Shown here: positions 44,413 through 53,860 of the stretch, piece after piece
Position numbering within the stretch: position 1 is the first letter of the stretch
Layout: every line of letters starts with the position of its first letter
From: Williamsia sp. 1135
GTDB lineage: Bacteria; Actinomycetota; Actinomycetes; Mycobacteriales; Mycobacteriaceae
Direction: 5' to 3'
Assembly (NCBI RefSeq): GCF_002095395.1
Contig: NZ_MJEI01000079.1
Span: 1 to 64,000, forward strand
Length of the DNA: 64,000 nucleotides
Position numbers and translations under genes: made by a program
Notes under the pieces: generated by a model
What the model saw: the letters and a program-made list of their open reading frames with translations, nothing else
Told to the model about the DNA's origin: nothing
Databases searched by the model: none

Positions 44413-45206
44413 TTGCCCGTTCGCCGCCAGGGGAGATCGCGTCCTTTCCGCTCGACGAGTGTGCGTGCGTTGGTCGCGACGGCTCTGGCCGCGCTGGTGA
44501 TGGTGATGGGTTGCGCTCCTGCGACCAGTGCGCCGGACCCCGAGCTCCCCCTCGCGCTGATCTACAACGGTCCTCAAGGGTGCGACGACTGCGCGCCCTC
44601 CATCGCGACGCTCCTGCGCAATGCGCCGCACCCGTTCCGGACCAAGTATGTGGGTCCCGGCACCGGCACCCCTCTCACCGCGGCCACTCTGGCCACCGCG
44701 TCGCTGTACGTGCAACCTGGGGGAGGCCAGGATCTCGAGTCCAGTTGGGACGACCTCAAGGGAGTCGCCGACGACCTGCGCGCATGGATCAGCGGCGGAG
44801 GTAGCTATCTTGGCGTGTGTTTCGGAGGCTACCTGGCGGGAGCCGATCCCGGTTTCGACCTGCTGCCCGCCGCAGTGGGCGGGTACACCGACACCGCCGG
44901 CGCCACCGTCCACAACGACCGGGACACCGTCGTCGACGTCACCTACCGCGGACAGAAGCGGCACATGTACTTCCAGGACGTCCCGCATTCACCGTGAAGC
45001 CGAACTCGAACGCCGAAGTGCTGGCGACCTACCCCAACGGGATCGCCGCAGTCATGGTCGCGCCCTACGGGCAAGGCAAGGTCGGGGTCAGCGGCCCACA
45101 CCCCGAAGCCGACCAGTCGTGGTACGACGAAGCCGATCTCGAGAATCCGGACAGAATACGGACCGACATCGCCTATGAGCTCATCGAGAAGACCACCGGC
45201 CGCTAG
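44413..45206 (+). pseudogene. lipoprotein with BPL_N (glutamine-amidotransferase-like) domain, broken by a frameshift
   Basis: A TTG at 44413 with GAGGAG upstream opens a lipoprotein-type frame: signal peptide ending VMVMGC near residue 36, then LALIYNGPQGCDDCAP and a nucleophile-elbow-like GGGSYLGVCFGGYLAG with Cys. The frame stops at 44997, but the family sequence continues in another frame (FTVKPNSNAEVLATYPNG, then GIAAVMVAPYGQGKVGVSGPH) to a stop at 45206. The break is at about 44980-44982, where one base seems missing: GAC-GT-CCC instead of GAC-GGT-CCC. The intact protein would be about 264 aa. It may be a true pseudogene or a sequencing error. Confidence 0.8.
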
Positions 45207-45284
45207 GCGGAGCGCGGTCACCCCACCTTGGTGAACCGTCCCCAGCCCGTTGTCGTCGAAGTGCTCCAGCACCCCGGAATGCCA

Positions 45285-45317
45285 AGAGCCGCACACCTTT
45301 TACAGGTGGGCGGCTCT
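45285..45317. terminator. bidirectional hairpin between the BPL_N gene and ino1
   Basis: Arms 45285-45298 and 45304-45317 pair over 14 bp with one A-G mismatch around the loop TTTAC. It lies between two convergent genes and probably terminates both. Confidence 0.75.
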
Positions 45318-45341
45318 CGGGTGAAGCTCGATCAGATCAGA

Positions 45342-46442
45342 TCAGGCGTCTGCTCCAACAATGAAGGCTTCGAGCTGGGTGCGCGCGACGTCGTCGGCGA
45401 GCTGCTCGGGCGGGCTCTTCATCAGGTAGGCCGAAGCGGGGAGGATGGGTCCACCGATGCCGCGGTCCTTGGCGATCTTGGCTGCACGCACGGCGTCGAT
45501 GATGATGCCGGCCGAGTTGGGGGAGTCCCAGACCTCGAGCTTGTACTCGAGGCTCAGCGGCACGTCACCGAAGGCACGGCCTTCGAGGCGGACGTAGGCC
45601 CACTTGCGGTCGTCGAGCCAAGCGACGTGGTCCGAGGGTCCGATGTGCACGTTCTTGTCGTCGATCTTGCCCGACAGCGAACCGGTCAGGTTCGAGGTCA
45701 CGGCCTGGGTCTTCGAGACCTTCTTGGACTCCAGACGCTCACGCTCGAGCATGTTCTTGAAGTCCATGTTGCCGCCGACGTTCAGCTGGTAGGTGCGGTC
45801 CAGGGTGACGCCGCGGTCTTCGAACAGCTTCGCCATGACGCGGTGGGTGATGGTGGCACCGACCTGGCTCTTGATGTCGTCTCCGACGATCGGCACGCCG
45901 GCGTCGGCGAACTTCTTGGCCCACACGGGGTCGCTGGCGATGAAGACCGGGAGGGCGTTGACGAACGCGACGTTCGCGTCGATGGCGCACTGTGCGTAGA
46001 ACTTGTCGGCCTGCTCGGATCCGACGGGCAGGTACGACACGAGTACATCGACCTTGGCGTCTTTCAGGGTCTGGACGACATCAGCGCCCTCGCCGTCGGC
46101 CTCGGTGATGGTCTCGCGGTAGTACTTGCCGAGTCCGTCAAGGGTGTGTCCGCGCTGGACGGTGACGCCGGTCGGCGGCACGTCGGCGATCTTGATGGTG
46201 TTGTTCTCGCTGGAGAAGATGGCGTCCGAGAGGTCGAAGCCGACCTTCTTGGCGTCCACGTCGAATGCGGCGACGAACTGCACGTCGCGAACGTGGTACT
46301 GGCCGAACTTCACGTGCATGAGGCCGGGAACGTTGGCGTTCTCATCGGCATCCTGGTAGTACTGCACGCCCTGGACCAGGGATGAGGCGCAGTTTCCCAC
46401 GCCAACAATCGCCACGCGAACTGAATTGGTGTTGTCACCCAT
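45342..46442 (-). CDS. ino1: inositol-3-phosphate (inositol-1-phosphate) synthase
   Basis: This 366-aa enzyme matches mycobacterial Ino1 in length and sequence: [19 protein letters not shown] (NAD-binding), [76 protein letters not shown] and [19 protein letters not shown]. It cyclises glucose-6-phosphate to inositol-3-phosphate, the first step toward phosphatidylinositol, mannosides and mycothiol. The start at 46442 overlaps the last bases of the PadR gene, the same arrangement as Rv0047c-Rv0046c in M. tuberculosis. Confidence 0.97.
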   Translation of the reverse strand: MGDNTNSVRVAIVGVGNCASSLVQGVQYYQDADENANVPGLMHVKFGQYHVRDVQFVAAFDVDAKKVGFDLSDAIFSSENNTIKIADVPPTGVTVQRGHTLDGLGKYYRETITEADGEGADVVQTLKDAKVDVLVSYLPVGSEQADKFYAQCAIDANVAFVNALPVFIASDPVWAKKFADAGVPIVGDDIKSQVGATITHRVMAKLFEDRGVTLDRTYQLNVGGNMDFKNMLERERLESKKVSKTQAVTSNLTGSLSGKIDDKNVHIGPSDHVAWLDDRKWAYVRLEGRAFGDVPLSLEYKLEVWDSPNSAGIIIDAVRAAKIAKDRGIGGPILPASAYLMKSPPEQLADDVARTQLEAFIVGADA

Positions 46443-47076
46443 GGTCGGGTTCCCCTTCTTTGTGTGGTGTAACTGAGGTTGTTTCTGGTTCTGCATGGAC
46501 CGTCTCGGTGGGTAACGGGCCGGGGTTACGCGACGCTGCTGTCGGGTCCTCGACTCGCTCCGATCCCTCGGCGGCGATGAGCTCGTTGAGCCAGCGGACT
46601 TCACGTTCGCTGGATTCGAGACTCAGCTGATGGAGCTGCTTCGTGTAGCGATCCACTGTGCGGTTCGAACGTCCGACGGCCTCACGGAGACCTTCGCGGC
46701 GCTCTTCCACCTGCCGGCGACGACCCTCGAGAATGCGCATCCGCGCCTCTGCCGGGGTCCGGCTGAAGAATGCGAGATGCACTCCGAAGCCGTCGTCGGT
46801 GTAGTTCTGAGGACCCGTGTCCGCGACCAGTTCAGCGAACCGCTCGCGTCCCTTCGGAGTGAGCGCATAGACGCGACGTGCGCGTCGTTTGAGCGTTCCT
46901 TGTGGGCCGGCATCCTCAGCGATCAACCCGTCGGCCTGCATACGGCGCAGCGACGGGTACAGCGATCCATACGAAAACGCCCGGAATGCCCCGAGCAGAC
47001 CGGTGAGCCGCTTGCGCAACTCATAGCCGTGCATCGGGGACTCGAGGAGCAAACCGAGTACTGCGAGTTCGAGCAT
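46435..47076 (-). CDS. PadR-family transcriptional regulator
   Basis: This 213-aa protein has the PadR winged helix ([38 protein letters not shown]) and a C-terminal helical region with a long charged helix (residues about 120-180). GGAGG lies 8 bases before the ATG at 47076. It overlaps ino1 by eight bases and is the counterpart of Rv0047c. It may control ino1 and itself; the ligand is not known. Confidence 0.9.
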   Translation of the reverse strand: MLELAVLGLLLESPMHGYELRKRLTGLLGAFRAFSYGSLYPSLRRMQADGLIAEDAGPQGTLKRRARRVYALTPKGRERFAELVADTGPQNYTDDGFGVHLAFFSRTPAEARMRILEGRRRQVEERREGLREAVGRSNRTVDRYTKQLHQLSLESSEREVRWLNELIAAEGSERVEDPTAASRNPGPLPTETVHAEPETTSVTPHKEGEPDHG

Positions 47077-47346
47077 CGGGATGACACCTCCATTCAACGT
47101 GTTGCAGAAACCTGTGTGCCAAACAGTACACCCGAATGTATCGCGCCGATATAACCGGGTAGGAAACTGCGTCTGAACTGGGGCGATCCGAGGGGTATCG
47201 GCGAGAAAGCGTTCAGATGTCCTCTGCTGACCGTGGCGAAGCGGCGCTCGAGCGCGGTGTCGTCGCCCGTGAAGGGCTCGGTGTTCGGGCCGGGCCCGTG
47301 CGACAACCGCAGACGGTCGCCGTGTGGTGGCACGTACTCTTGACGA

Positions 47347-47847
47347 GTGCGATTGCAGCGACAGGTGGTGGACTACGCGTTACAGCGCAAGTCTCGGCTG
47401 GCCGAGGTGTACTCCGGACGTACCGGGGTCGCCGAGGTCTGCGATGCCAGCCCCTATCTGCTGCGAGCGGCCAAGTTTCACGGCCGACCGTGCGCGACGC
47501 GGTGCCCGATCTGCAGAAAAGAGCAGGTCACCATCGTTTCGTGGGTGTTCGGCGAGAAGCTTGGACAGGTGTCGGGATCAGCCCGGACGACCGAGGAAAT
47601 CCTGCGCCTGGCAGTGAGCCAGGAGGAGTTCTCGGTACATGTGGTGGAGGTGTGCCGGACATGTAGCTGGAACCATTTGGTCCAGTCGTACGTATCTGGA
47701 TTGCCACCACGGCCACAAGTGCGACGCAGTCGCAGGGTGGCCGGCGGCCGCGTGGCAAACAATTCAGCCGGTGGTGGTTCATCGCAAGTGGACACTGCCG
47801 GTGGCCCAGAAGTACTGGGCACCGAAGGTATGGAGAAGTATCTGTGA
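47347..47847 (+). CDS. DUF5318 family protein upstream of ponA1
   Basis: This 166-aa protein begins LQRQVVDYALQRKSRLAEVYSG and has two Cys pairs (CPIC near residue 53 and CRTC near residue 103) that could bind zinc. It is the positional counterpart of Rv0049, just before ponA1. The last 40 residues are Gly/Ser-rich and poorly conserved. The GTG start lacks a strong ribosome binding site. Its stop overlaps the ponA1 GTG by three bases, so the genes are coupled. The function is unknown, perhaps linked to cell-wall synthesis. Confidence 0.82.
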   Translation: MRLQRQVVDYALQRKSRLAEVYSGRTGVAEVCDASPYLLRAAKFHGRPCATRCPICRKEQVTIVSWVFGEKLGQVSGSARTTEEILRLAVSQEEFSVHVVEVCRTCSWNHLVQSYVSGLPPRPQVRRSRRVAGGRVANNSAGGGSSQVDTAGGPEVLGTEGMEKYL

Positions 47848-50069
47848 ACAGCGGCCCTACCGGACCGAACAGGTCCAATTGGACCTCGGAGCACGATGGC
47901 GGACGTCCCGCTTCGACTGGCCGGACCCCGGCGCAGAAGAAGCGACGCCTCCACAAGGTCATCGCCTGGATCGTCGGCCTCGGCGGCGCACTGCTGCCGG
48001 GGTTCGTCTTGGTGATGGCGGCAGTGTTCCTGTTCACCTACGCTGACCTGTCCGTGCCCGCACCCGGCGACATCAAGCAGAGCCAGATCGCGACGGTCGT
48101 CGATTCCCGCGGTGGCGAGATCGCCAAGATCGTGCCGCCGGAAGGCAACCGCACCGACGTCCCGATCGAAGAGATCCCGCTCGTTCTGCAACAGGCGGTC
48201 ATCGCCGCCGAGGACCGTGAGTTCGAAGAGAACGCCGGGTTCTCGATCAGCGGCTACGGACGCGCAGCGCTCGGCAAGGTCACCGGTCGCGAAGACGCCG
48301 GCGGTGGCTCGACGATCACCCAGCAGTACGTCAAGAACGTGCTGACCGGTGACGAGGCCAGCTACCAGCGCAAGTTCCGCGAACTCGCGATCTCCACGAA
48401 GATGGCCAACGAGTGGTCGAAGCAGGACATTCTCGCCGCCTACCTCAACACCATCTACTTCGGTCGCGGCGCCTACGGTGTCTCGGCTGCGTCGAAGGCT
48501 TACTTCAACAAAGACATCCGCGACATCACCTTGCCCGAAGCTGCGGTCCTGGCGAGCTCGATCCGGTCCCCGTCCTACTACGATCCCGCGACGAATCTGC
48601 AGGCAGCCGAGGGCCGTTGGAACTACGTCCTCGACGGAATGGTGACCACCGGGGCCATCACCGAAGAAGACCGTCTTGCGCAGCAGTACCCGAAAGTCGT
48701 CGAGCAGCAGGCCGAGACCGGTGACCCGGCGAGCAACGGACCCAATGGCCTGATCAAGCGGCAGGTACTGGCCGAGCTGGGTACGCTCAACATCTCCGAG
48801 GAGGAGATCCGTACCGGCGGGCTTCGGGTCACGACGACGATCGACCCGCAGGTGCAGAACGCGAACGTCAGCAGTGCCAACGATTTACGCGAAGGCGAAC
48901 CGAACGACATCCGAACGGCAGTGGTCTCGATCGACCCACGTACCGGCGGGGTCAAGGGCTACTTCGGCGGAAACGACGGCAACGGTTACGACTACGCCCA
49001 GGCCGACCTGCAGACCGGGTCGTCGTTCAAGGTCTTCGCGCTTGTGGCCGCCCTCGAGCAAGGCATCCCGCTGTCCAAGAACTACAGCTCGGCGCCCTTC
49101 GAGGGCGCGGGCGGATTCACCGTCAACAACTCCGACGGCGAATCGTGCGGCAGCTGCAACCTGGCCACCGCTATGAAGATGTCGCTGAACACCGTCTACT
49201 ACCGGTTGATGATGGACCTCAACGGCGGACCCAACGCTGTCGCGGAAGCGGCCCACCGCGCGGGTATCCCCGAGGTCTCCAGCAATGGGGTCAAGACGCT
49301 GCAGAACCCGGACGGCGGCGTCGAGGGTGGTGTGGTTCTCGGACAGTACGATTCGCGGGTCATCGACATGGCCTCGGCGTACGGCACCCTCGCCGCGTCG
49401 GGAATGTTCCATTCCCCCCACTTCGTGCAGAAGGTGGAGAACTCCAAGGGTGAGGTGCTGTACGAGCGCACCGACAACCAGGGTGAGCGCCGGCTCCCCG
49501 CCGAGGTCGCCGACAACACCACCGCGGCACTGGAACCGATCGCGGCGTACTCCAACGGCAACGCACTTGATGGCGGCGAACGCCCGTCTGCATCCAAGAC
49601 CGGAACCACCCAGCTCGGGGACACCGGCCTCAACAAGGATGCCTGGATGGTCGGTTACACCCCGCAGCTGTCGACGGCGGTGTGGGTCGGTACCGACAAG
49701 GGTGGGGCGCTGAAGAACTACAGCGGCGCAACCATCTACGGGTCGGGACTGCCCGCCCAGATCTGGCGCACCGCCATGAACCGTGCGCTCGATGGCCAGC
49801 CGATCGAGAACTTCCCGGAACCCACGGAGATCGGTGGGGTCGCAGGCGTGCCGTACGAGCCGCCGCCCGAGACCTACACGACAACCCGTAGCAGGCCGCC
49901 CACCACGACGACGGCCCCACCGACCACGACCACCCAGCCGGGAGTGACCCTCGCGCCGGGCGTGGTGATACCGCTGCCGGGGCAGGCAAACCCGGATCCC
50001 GACACAGAGACGGAGACGGAACCGACCCTGCCTCCCGAAGAGGGCGGCCCGGGCCGCGGTAGCCCGTAG
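47844..50069 (+). CDS. ponA1: bifunctional penicillin-binding protein (transglycosylase/transpeptidase), PonA1-type
   Basis: This 741-aa class A PBP has a cytoplasmic N-terminus and one membrane segment (about residues 40-65). The GT51 domain follows (AAEDREFEENAG, GGGSTITQQYVKN), then the transpeptidase with SxxK at S393-K396, SLNT and KTG at K585. The C-terminal tail is Pro/Thr-rich, as in mycobacterial PonA1. It polymerises and cross-links peptidoglycan outside the membrane. The context (DUF5318 gene before it, GT87 gene after) matches Rv0049-Rv0051. Confidence 0.96.
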   Translation: MNSGPTGPNRSNWTSEHDGGRPASTGRTPAQKKRRLHKVIAWIVGLGGALLPGFVLVMAAVFLFTYADLSVPAPGDIKQSQIATVVDSRGGEIAKIVPPEGNRTDVPIEEIPLVLQQAVIAAEDREFEENAGFSISGYGRAALGKVTGREDAGGGSTITQQYVKNVLTGDEASYQRKFRELAISTKMANEWSKQDILAAYLNTIYFGRGAYGVSAASKAYFNKDIRDITLPEAAVLASSIRSPSYYDPATNLQAAEGRWNYVLDGMVTTGAITEEDRLAQQYPKVVEQQAETGDPASNGPNGLIKRQVLAELGTLNISEEEIRTGGLRVTTTIDPQVQNANVSSANDLREGEPNDIRTAVVSIDPRTGGVKGYFGGNDGNGYDYAQADLQTGSSFKVFALVAALEQGIPLSKNYSSAPFEGAGGFTVNNSDGESCGSCNLATAMKMSLNTVYYRLMMDLNGGPNAVAEAAHRAGIPEVSSNGVKTLQNPDGGVEGGVVLGQYDSRVIDMASAYGTLAASGMFHSPHFVQKVENSKGEVLYERTDNQGERRLPAEVADNTTAALEPIAAYSNGNALDGGERPSASKTGTTQLGDTGLNKDAWMVGYTPQLSTAVWVGTDKGGALKNYSGATIYGSGLPAQIWRTAMNRALDGQPIENFPEPTEIGGVAGVPYEPPPETYTTTRSRPPTTTTAPPTTTTQPGVTLAPGVVIPLPGQANPDPDTETETEPTLPPEEGGPGRGSP

Positions 50070-50079
50070 GCGACGGTTC

Positions 50080-51759
50080 GTGACGACTGAGGGTGACTCG
50101 GCGAGCGGAGTCGGGGCCCGAGACGATGAGCCTCGCGCCGAGCAGGCGCTGACAACCGATTCGCTGGACCTGTTCGAGTCGCCGACGGAGTTCGCTCCCG
50201 ATCGGCGCGAGGCGAGCACCCGAATCCTGCCGAGCCGCAGCGACCCCATCGCGGCTCCGGGCAGCATGGTGATCGGTGGCCCAGTCGGCCTGCACGCAGT
50301 CGTCGGCCGCAGTCCCGGCTGGACCCCGGTCCGGGTGATCCTGCTGATCGCCCTCGTATTTCTGGCACTCGGGTGGTTCGCGAAAGCCGGTTGCCTGCAG
50401 CAGGCTCCGGACAAGACCACCAAGGTCCTGGGTCTGGACTGGGACAACCACCGCCAGTACACGGCGATGTGTTACGCCGACACCATCCCCCTCTACGGTG
50501 CCGAGAAACTCAACGAGGGAGCGCTGCCGTACAAGGCGTCCTGGTTCCAAGACGACGGAAACGGTGGCCAGGAACAGCGCTTCATGGAGTACCCGGTCGC
50601 CACGGGCATGTTCATGTACGCCGCGGCGCAAACCGCGCAGGGGTGGGAGTGGGCGCACGAGAACTGGGGCGTGCCTGCGGCTCTCGATGTGGTGCTGTTC
50701 TTCAATCTGGTCGCGCTCGGTCTTGCGCTGTGCTGGCTGGTCACCATCTGGGCCACCGCGCTCACCGCCCAGCGCCGGGTGTGGGCTGCAGCGTTGGCCG
50801 CCGCATCGCCGTTGGTGATCGTGCACATCTTCACGAACTTCGACGCCATCGCCACCGCCGCGCTCGCCGTCGCCATGTTGGCGTGGTCGCGTCGAAACCC
50901 CTGGCTCACCGGGCTTTTCCTGGGGATCGGGATGGCCGCGAAGCTGTATCCCGGGTTGTTGCTGATCCCTTTGCTCATCCTGTGCCTGCGCGCGGGCAAG
51001 GTTCGCGACTTCGGGATCACCGCTGTCATGACGGCCGCCACCTGGCTGGTGATCAACCTGCCGATCATGGTGCTGTACCCCCGCGGCTGGTCAGAGTTCT
51101 TCCTGTACAACTCAGAACGCGGCACCGACCCCGACACCCTCTTCAACGTCATCTCGGCGGTGTCCGGGTATCAGTGGGGCAATCAGCCGGGGCAGGCGCC
51201 GTCGTTGCTCAACGCGATCAGCATGGGCTTGTTCATCCTGATCTGCCTCGTAGTGGCGTTCATGGGGTTTCACGCTCCCATGCGTCCGCGACTGGCGCAG
51301 CTCATGTTCTTGACCGTTGCCGGATTCTTGCTCGTCAACAAGGTGTGGAGCCCGCAGTACTCGTTGTGGCTGGTGCCATTGGCGGTGCTCGCGTTACCTC
51401 ACACCCGGATCTTGCTGGCCTGGATGGTGATCGATTCACTCGTGTGGGTGCCGCGCATGATGTGGTACCTGTTCCAGGAGACCGGTGACGGGCTGCCGGA
51501 GCAGTGGTTCCTCACAGCCGTGGTGATCCGCGACATCGCAGTGATCGCGCTGTGCGCGTTGGTCATCTGGCAGATCTATCATCCGACCGAGGACCTGGTT
51601 CGCCGTGGGCACGGGTGGCGGCGGCTGTCTGCCGACGACCCCGGTGGCGGCGTTCTCGATCTCGCTCCCGATCGGATGCCGTGGCCGCGCCGCACGCCAA
51701 CAGTCCGAAACCTCGACGACGATCCGGCCACGGGACCGCTGCTCCTCGAGGACTCCTAG
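50080..51759 (+). CDS. GT87-type (DUF2029) polyprenyl-linked glycosyltransferase, Rv0051-like
   Basis: This 559-aa protein has a 70-residue cytoplasmic lead and then about ten to twelve membrane segments. The GT87 pattern includes YPVATGMFMYAAA, FTNFDAIATAALAVAMLAW, GIGMAAKLYPGLLLIPL and NKVWSPQYSLWLVPL. Such enzymes use polyprenyl-phosphate-mannose or -arabinose to build envelope glycans on the outer face of the membrane. It follows ponA1 by 10 bases. Donor and acceptor are unknown. Confidence 0.85.
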   Translation: MTTEGDSASGVGARDDEPRAEQALTTDSLDLFESPTEFAPDRREASTRILPSRSDPIAAPGSMVIGGPVGLHAVVGRSPGWTPVRVILLIALVFLALGWFAKAGCLQQAPDKTTKVLGLDWDNHRQYTAMCYADTIPLYGAEKLNEGALPYKASWFQDDGNGGQEQRFMEYPVATGMFMYAAAQTAQGWEWAHENWGVPAALDVVLFFNLVALGLALCWLVTIWATALTAQRRVWAAALAAASPLVIVHIFTNFDAIATAALAVAMLAWSRRNPWLTGLFLGIGMAAKLYPGLLLIPLLILCLRAGKVRDFGITAVMTAATWLVINLPIMVLYPRGWSEFFLYNSERGTDPDTLFNVISAVSGYQWGNQPGQAPSLLNAISMGLFILICLVVAFMGFHAPMRPRLAQLMFLTVAGFLLVNKVWSPQYSLWLVPLAVLALPHTRILLAWMVIDSLVWVPRMMWYLFQETGDGLPEQWFLTAVVIRDIAVIALCALVIWQIYHPTEDLVRRGHGWRRLSADDPGGGVLDLAPDRMPWPRRTPTVRNLDDDPATGPLLLEDS

Positions 51760-51773
51760 CCCTGCACGTGAGC

Positions 51774-52346
51774 TCAGCGCAGGCGTTCCTGCAGTGTCGA
51801 TCGCGCAGCGGGCCAGTCGTCGTCGGTCATCGCGAACTGCGCGGTGGTCCGCCACTCGCCGCCGGCCAACGGCTTGTGTTTGCGGAGTAGACCTTCGAAG
51901 GTGGCGCCGAGTTTCGCGATTCCCGCCCGTGACTGGGCGTTGCGCTCGTCGGTGTGCCACACCACCCGTACCGCGCCCAGGTCTTCGAACGCGCGCCGCA
52001 GCAGGAGCAGCTTCGCATCCGGGTTGACGGTCGTGCCCTGCACCGATGCGGAGTACCAGGTGTAGCCGACGGCGAGAGCCCGATTCACGGGGCTGATGTC
52101 GTAGTAACTGGTCGATCCGACGATCCTGTCGGTCGTCTGGTCGACGACTGCGAACGCGACCCGATCGGGGGTGTCGAGAGCGGTCTGAATGTAATCGCGG
52201 GCTTCCTGCTCGCCGGCGGGGACGGTCGTCCACCGGAACGGCTCAGGGGTGTCGACGGCAGCAGCCAAGTCGGCAGCGTCGGAAAGCTCCAAGGGCCGCA
52301 ATGTAACTCGCGTACCGGACAGGACGGGGGCGCTCATCCAGGTCAT
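51774..52346 (-). CDS. GNAT-family N-acetyltransferase (RimJ/RimL-like)
   Basis: This 190-aa protein begins LSGTRVTLRPLELSDAADLA and has the acetyl-CoA-binding region as TVNPDAKLLLLRRAFEDLGAVRVVW, then NAQSRAGIAKLGATFEGLLRKH. This is the RimJ/RimL-type acetyltransferase 3 layout. It overlaps the second GT87-type gene by four bases. It may acetylate an amino sugar, a protein N-terminus or an antibiotic; the substrate is unknown. Confidence 0.85.
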   Translation of the reverse strand: MTWMSAPVLSGTRVTLRPLELSDAADLAAAVDTPEPFRWTTVPAGEQEARDYIQTALDTPDRVAFAVVDQTTDRIVGSTSYYDISPVNRALAVGYTWYSASVQGTTVNPDAKLLLLRRAFEDLGAVRVVWHTDERNAQSRAGIAKLGATFEGLLRKHKPLAGGEWRTTAQFAMTDDDWPAARSTLQERLR

Positions 52347-53830
52347 GCCGGTACGGTAGCGCTCCGAGGCCCGGCCGTCGAGGGTATTTCAGGCGGAACG
52401 CGTAGCCCTCTGCCCACGAAGTGGTAGATCAGGAACGCGAGGCAGAGCGCGTGCGACCACACGCCGAGCTGTACGCCGCCCATGACCCACCAGGTCATGT
52501 CGTCGCCGCGGGTGAGGATTCCGAACATCCGGAAGATGGTGAGGTCCAAGGCGAGATCGCCGATGAGGTACAACAGGATCACGCGCCAGTCGACCTTGAG
52601 AAGAACGAAGAACGGCAGGATCCACAGGGTGTACTGCGGCGAATGCACCTTGTGGAACAGCATGAACCCGGCCAGCATCGCGGCGCTGACACCGATCCAG
52701 GGAAAGACGTTGCCGCGCTGCCAGTGCCGTAGCCCGAACCAGACCGCCAGGGCCAGCGAGGCGATGATCAGCAGCGGCGAGGCAACCCCGACGATCGAGT
52801 TGTACAGGCTGGGGTCGTCGCTGGGTCCGCTGCCAGTGAAATGTCGCAGCCCCCAGTACCAGATGGAGTTGGTGTCGACATCGGCCTTACGTTTGCCCTG
52901 GAACGACAGTGACGCCTGCCATCCCTCGAATCCGGCGATCATGAACGGCAATTGGACCGCGAGCACGGTCGCGACCGCGACTCCGGCAACCGCACCTGCG
53001 CCCGCCCAGTCGAGGCGGACCCGCGAGTCGTCCTCGTCCCCGGCAGACCTCGGTGCCAAGCCGCGGGTGAGCACGAAGATGGCCAGCGGGAGGACGAACA
53101 GGCCCGGATAGATCTTGAGTGAGAATCCGATCGACAGGATGAAAGATGCCCAGAGTGCGCTGGTACGCAACGACATCCACGGTCTACCCGTGCGTCTGTT
53201 GATACGTGCACCGAGCACCATCACCGCGACCGCGCCCACCGTGGTCGCGACGACGGGGAGTTCCCAGTTGTGGAACGCGTAGAGGATCAGCGGCGGGGTC
53301 GCGGCCCAGAGCAACACCCACCAGCGCGCCAGCAGGGCGAGCAGGATGACGATGAGTACGCCGAACGGTGCAAGCAGGATCGCCGACTGGGTCAGGAAGT
53401 CGATGTCGGTGTGGGCACCGCTGGCACCGATGTACATCAGCAGACCGGACAGCACCGGGTATTCGACGACGCCGCCGTAGAGCACGCCGTTGTCGTCGAT
53501 ACCGCCGTGGATGAACGGGAAGATGTGATTGTTGATGTCGCGGCCGACCCACAGGAACTGCAGATCCGAGTAACAGGGCATCACGATCTCGCCCGAACCG
53601 ACGGGCCAGACGGAGCTTCGGCCGAACTCGTCGAAGGGCGCCCCGCCGCACGTGGCCTTACCCAGGTAGCTCAGCCACATGAAGAAGGAGCTGACCAGCA
53701 ACGAGATCAGCAGGATGAGGATGAGTTCGCCGCGTCCTGCGCTGATGCGGGTCCGCCAGGAAGGAGCGTGGCCAGAGTGACCTTTGGGGGTCGCCTCTTC
53801 CCACGTCGAAGCGCGGGGCGGCGATGGCAT
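52343..53830 (-). CDS. second GT87-type (DUF2029) membrane glycosyltransferase
   Basis: This 495-aa protein has about ten to twelve membrane segments and the same family features as the convergent 559-aa protein: YPVLSGLLMYIGA near residue 120, ILSIGFSLKIYPGLFVLPLAIF near residue 240 and HKVHSPQYTLWILPFFVLL near residue 395. The mycobacterial counterpart region has one such gene, so this could be a lineage-specific second copy. It is translationally coupled to the GNAT gene. Donor and acceptor are unknown. Confidence 0.83.
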   Translation of the reverse strand: MPSPPRASTWEEATPKGHSGHAPSWRTRISAGRGELILILLISLLVSSFFMWLSYLGKATCGGAPFDEFGRSSVWPVGSGEIVMPCYSDLQFLWVGRDINNHIFPFIHGGIDDNGVLYGGVVEYPVLSGLLMYIGASGAHTDIDFLTQSAILLAPFGVLIVILLALLARWWVLLWAATPPLILYAFHNWELPVVATTVGAVAVMVLGARINRRTGRPWMSLRTSALWASFILSIGFSLKIYPGLFVLPLAIFVLTRGLAPRSAGDEDDSRVRLDWAGAGAVAGVAVATVLAVQLPFMIAGFEGWQASLSFQGKRKADVDTNSIWYWGLRHFTGSGPSDDPSLYNSIVGVASPLLIIASLALAVWFGLRHWQRGNVFPWIGVSAAMLAGFMLFHKVHSPQYTLWILPFFVLLKVDWRVILLYLIGDLALDLTIFRMFGILTRGDDMTWWVMGGVQLGVWSHALCLAFLIYHFVGRGLRVPPEIPSTAGPRSATVPA

Positions 53831-53860
53831 GGGCTACAGAGTAGGGGCGCACATCTGGCG

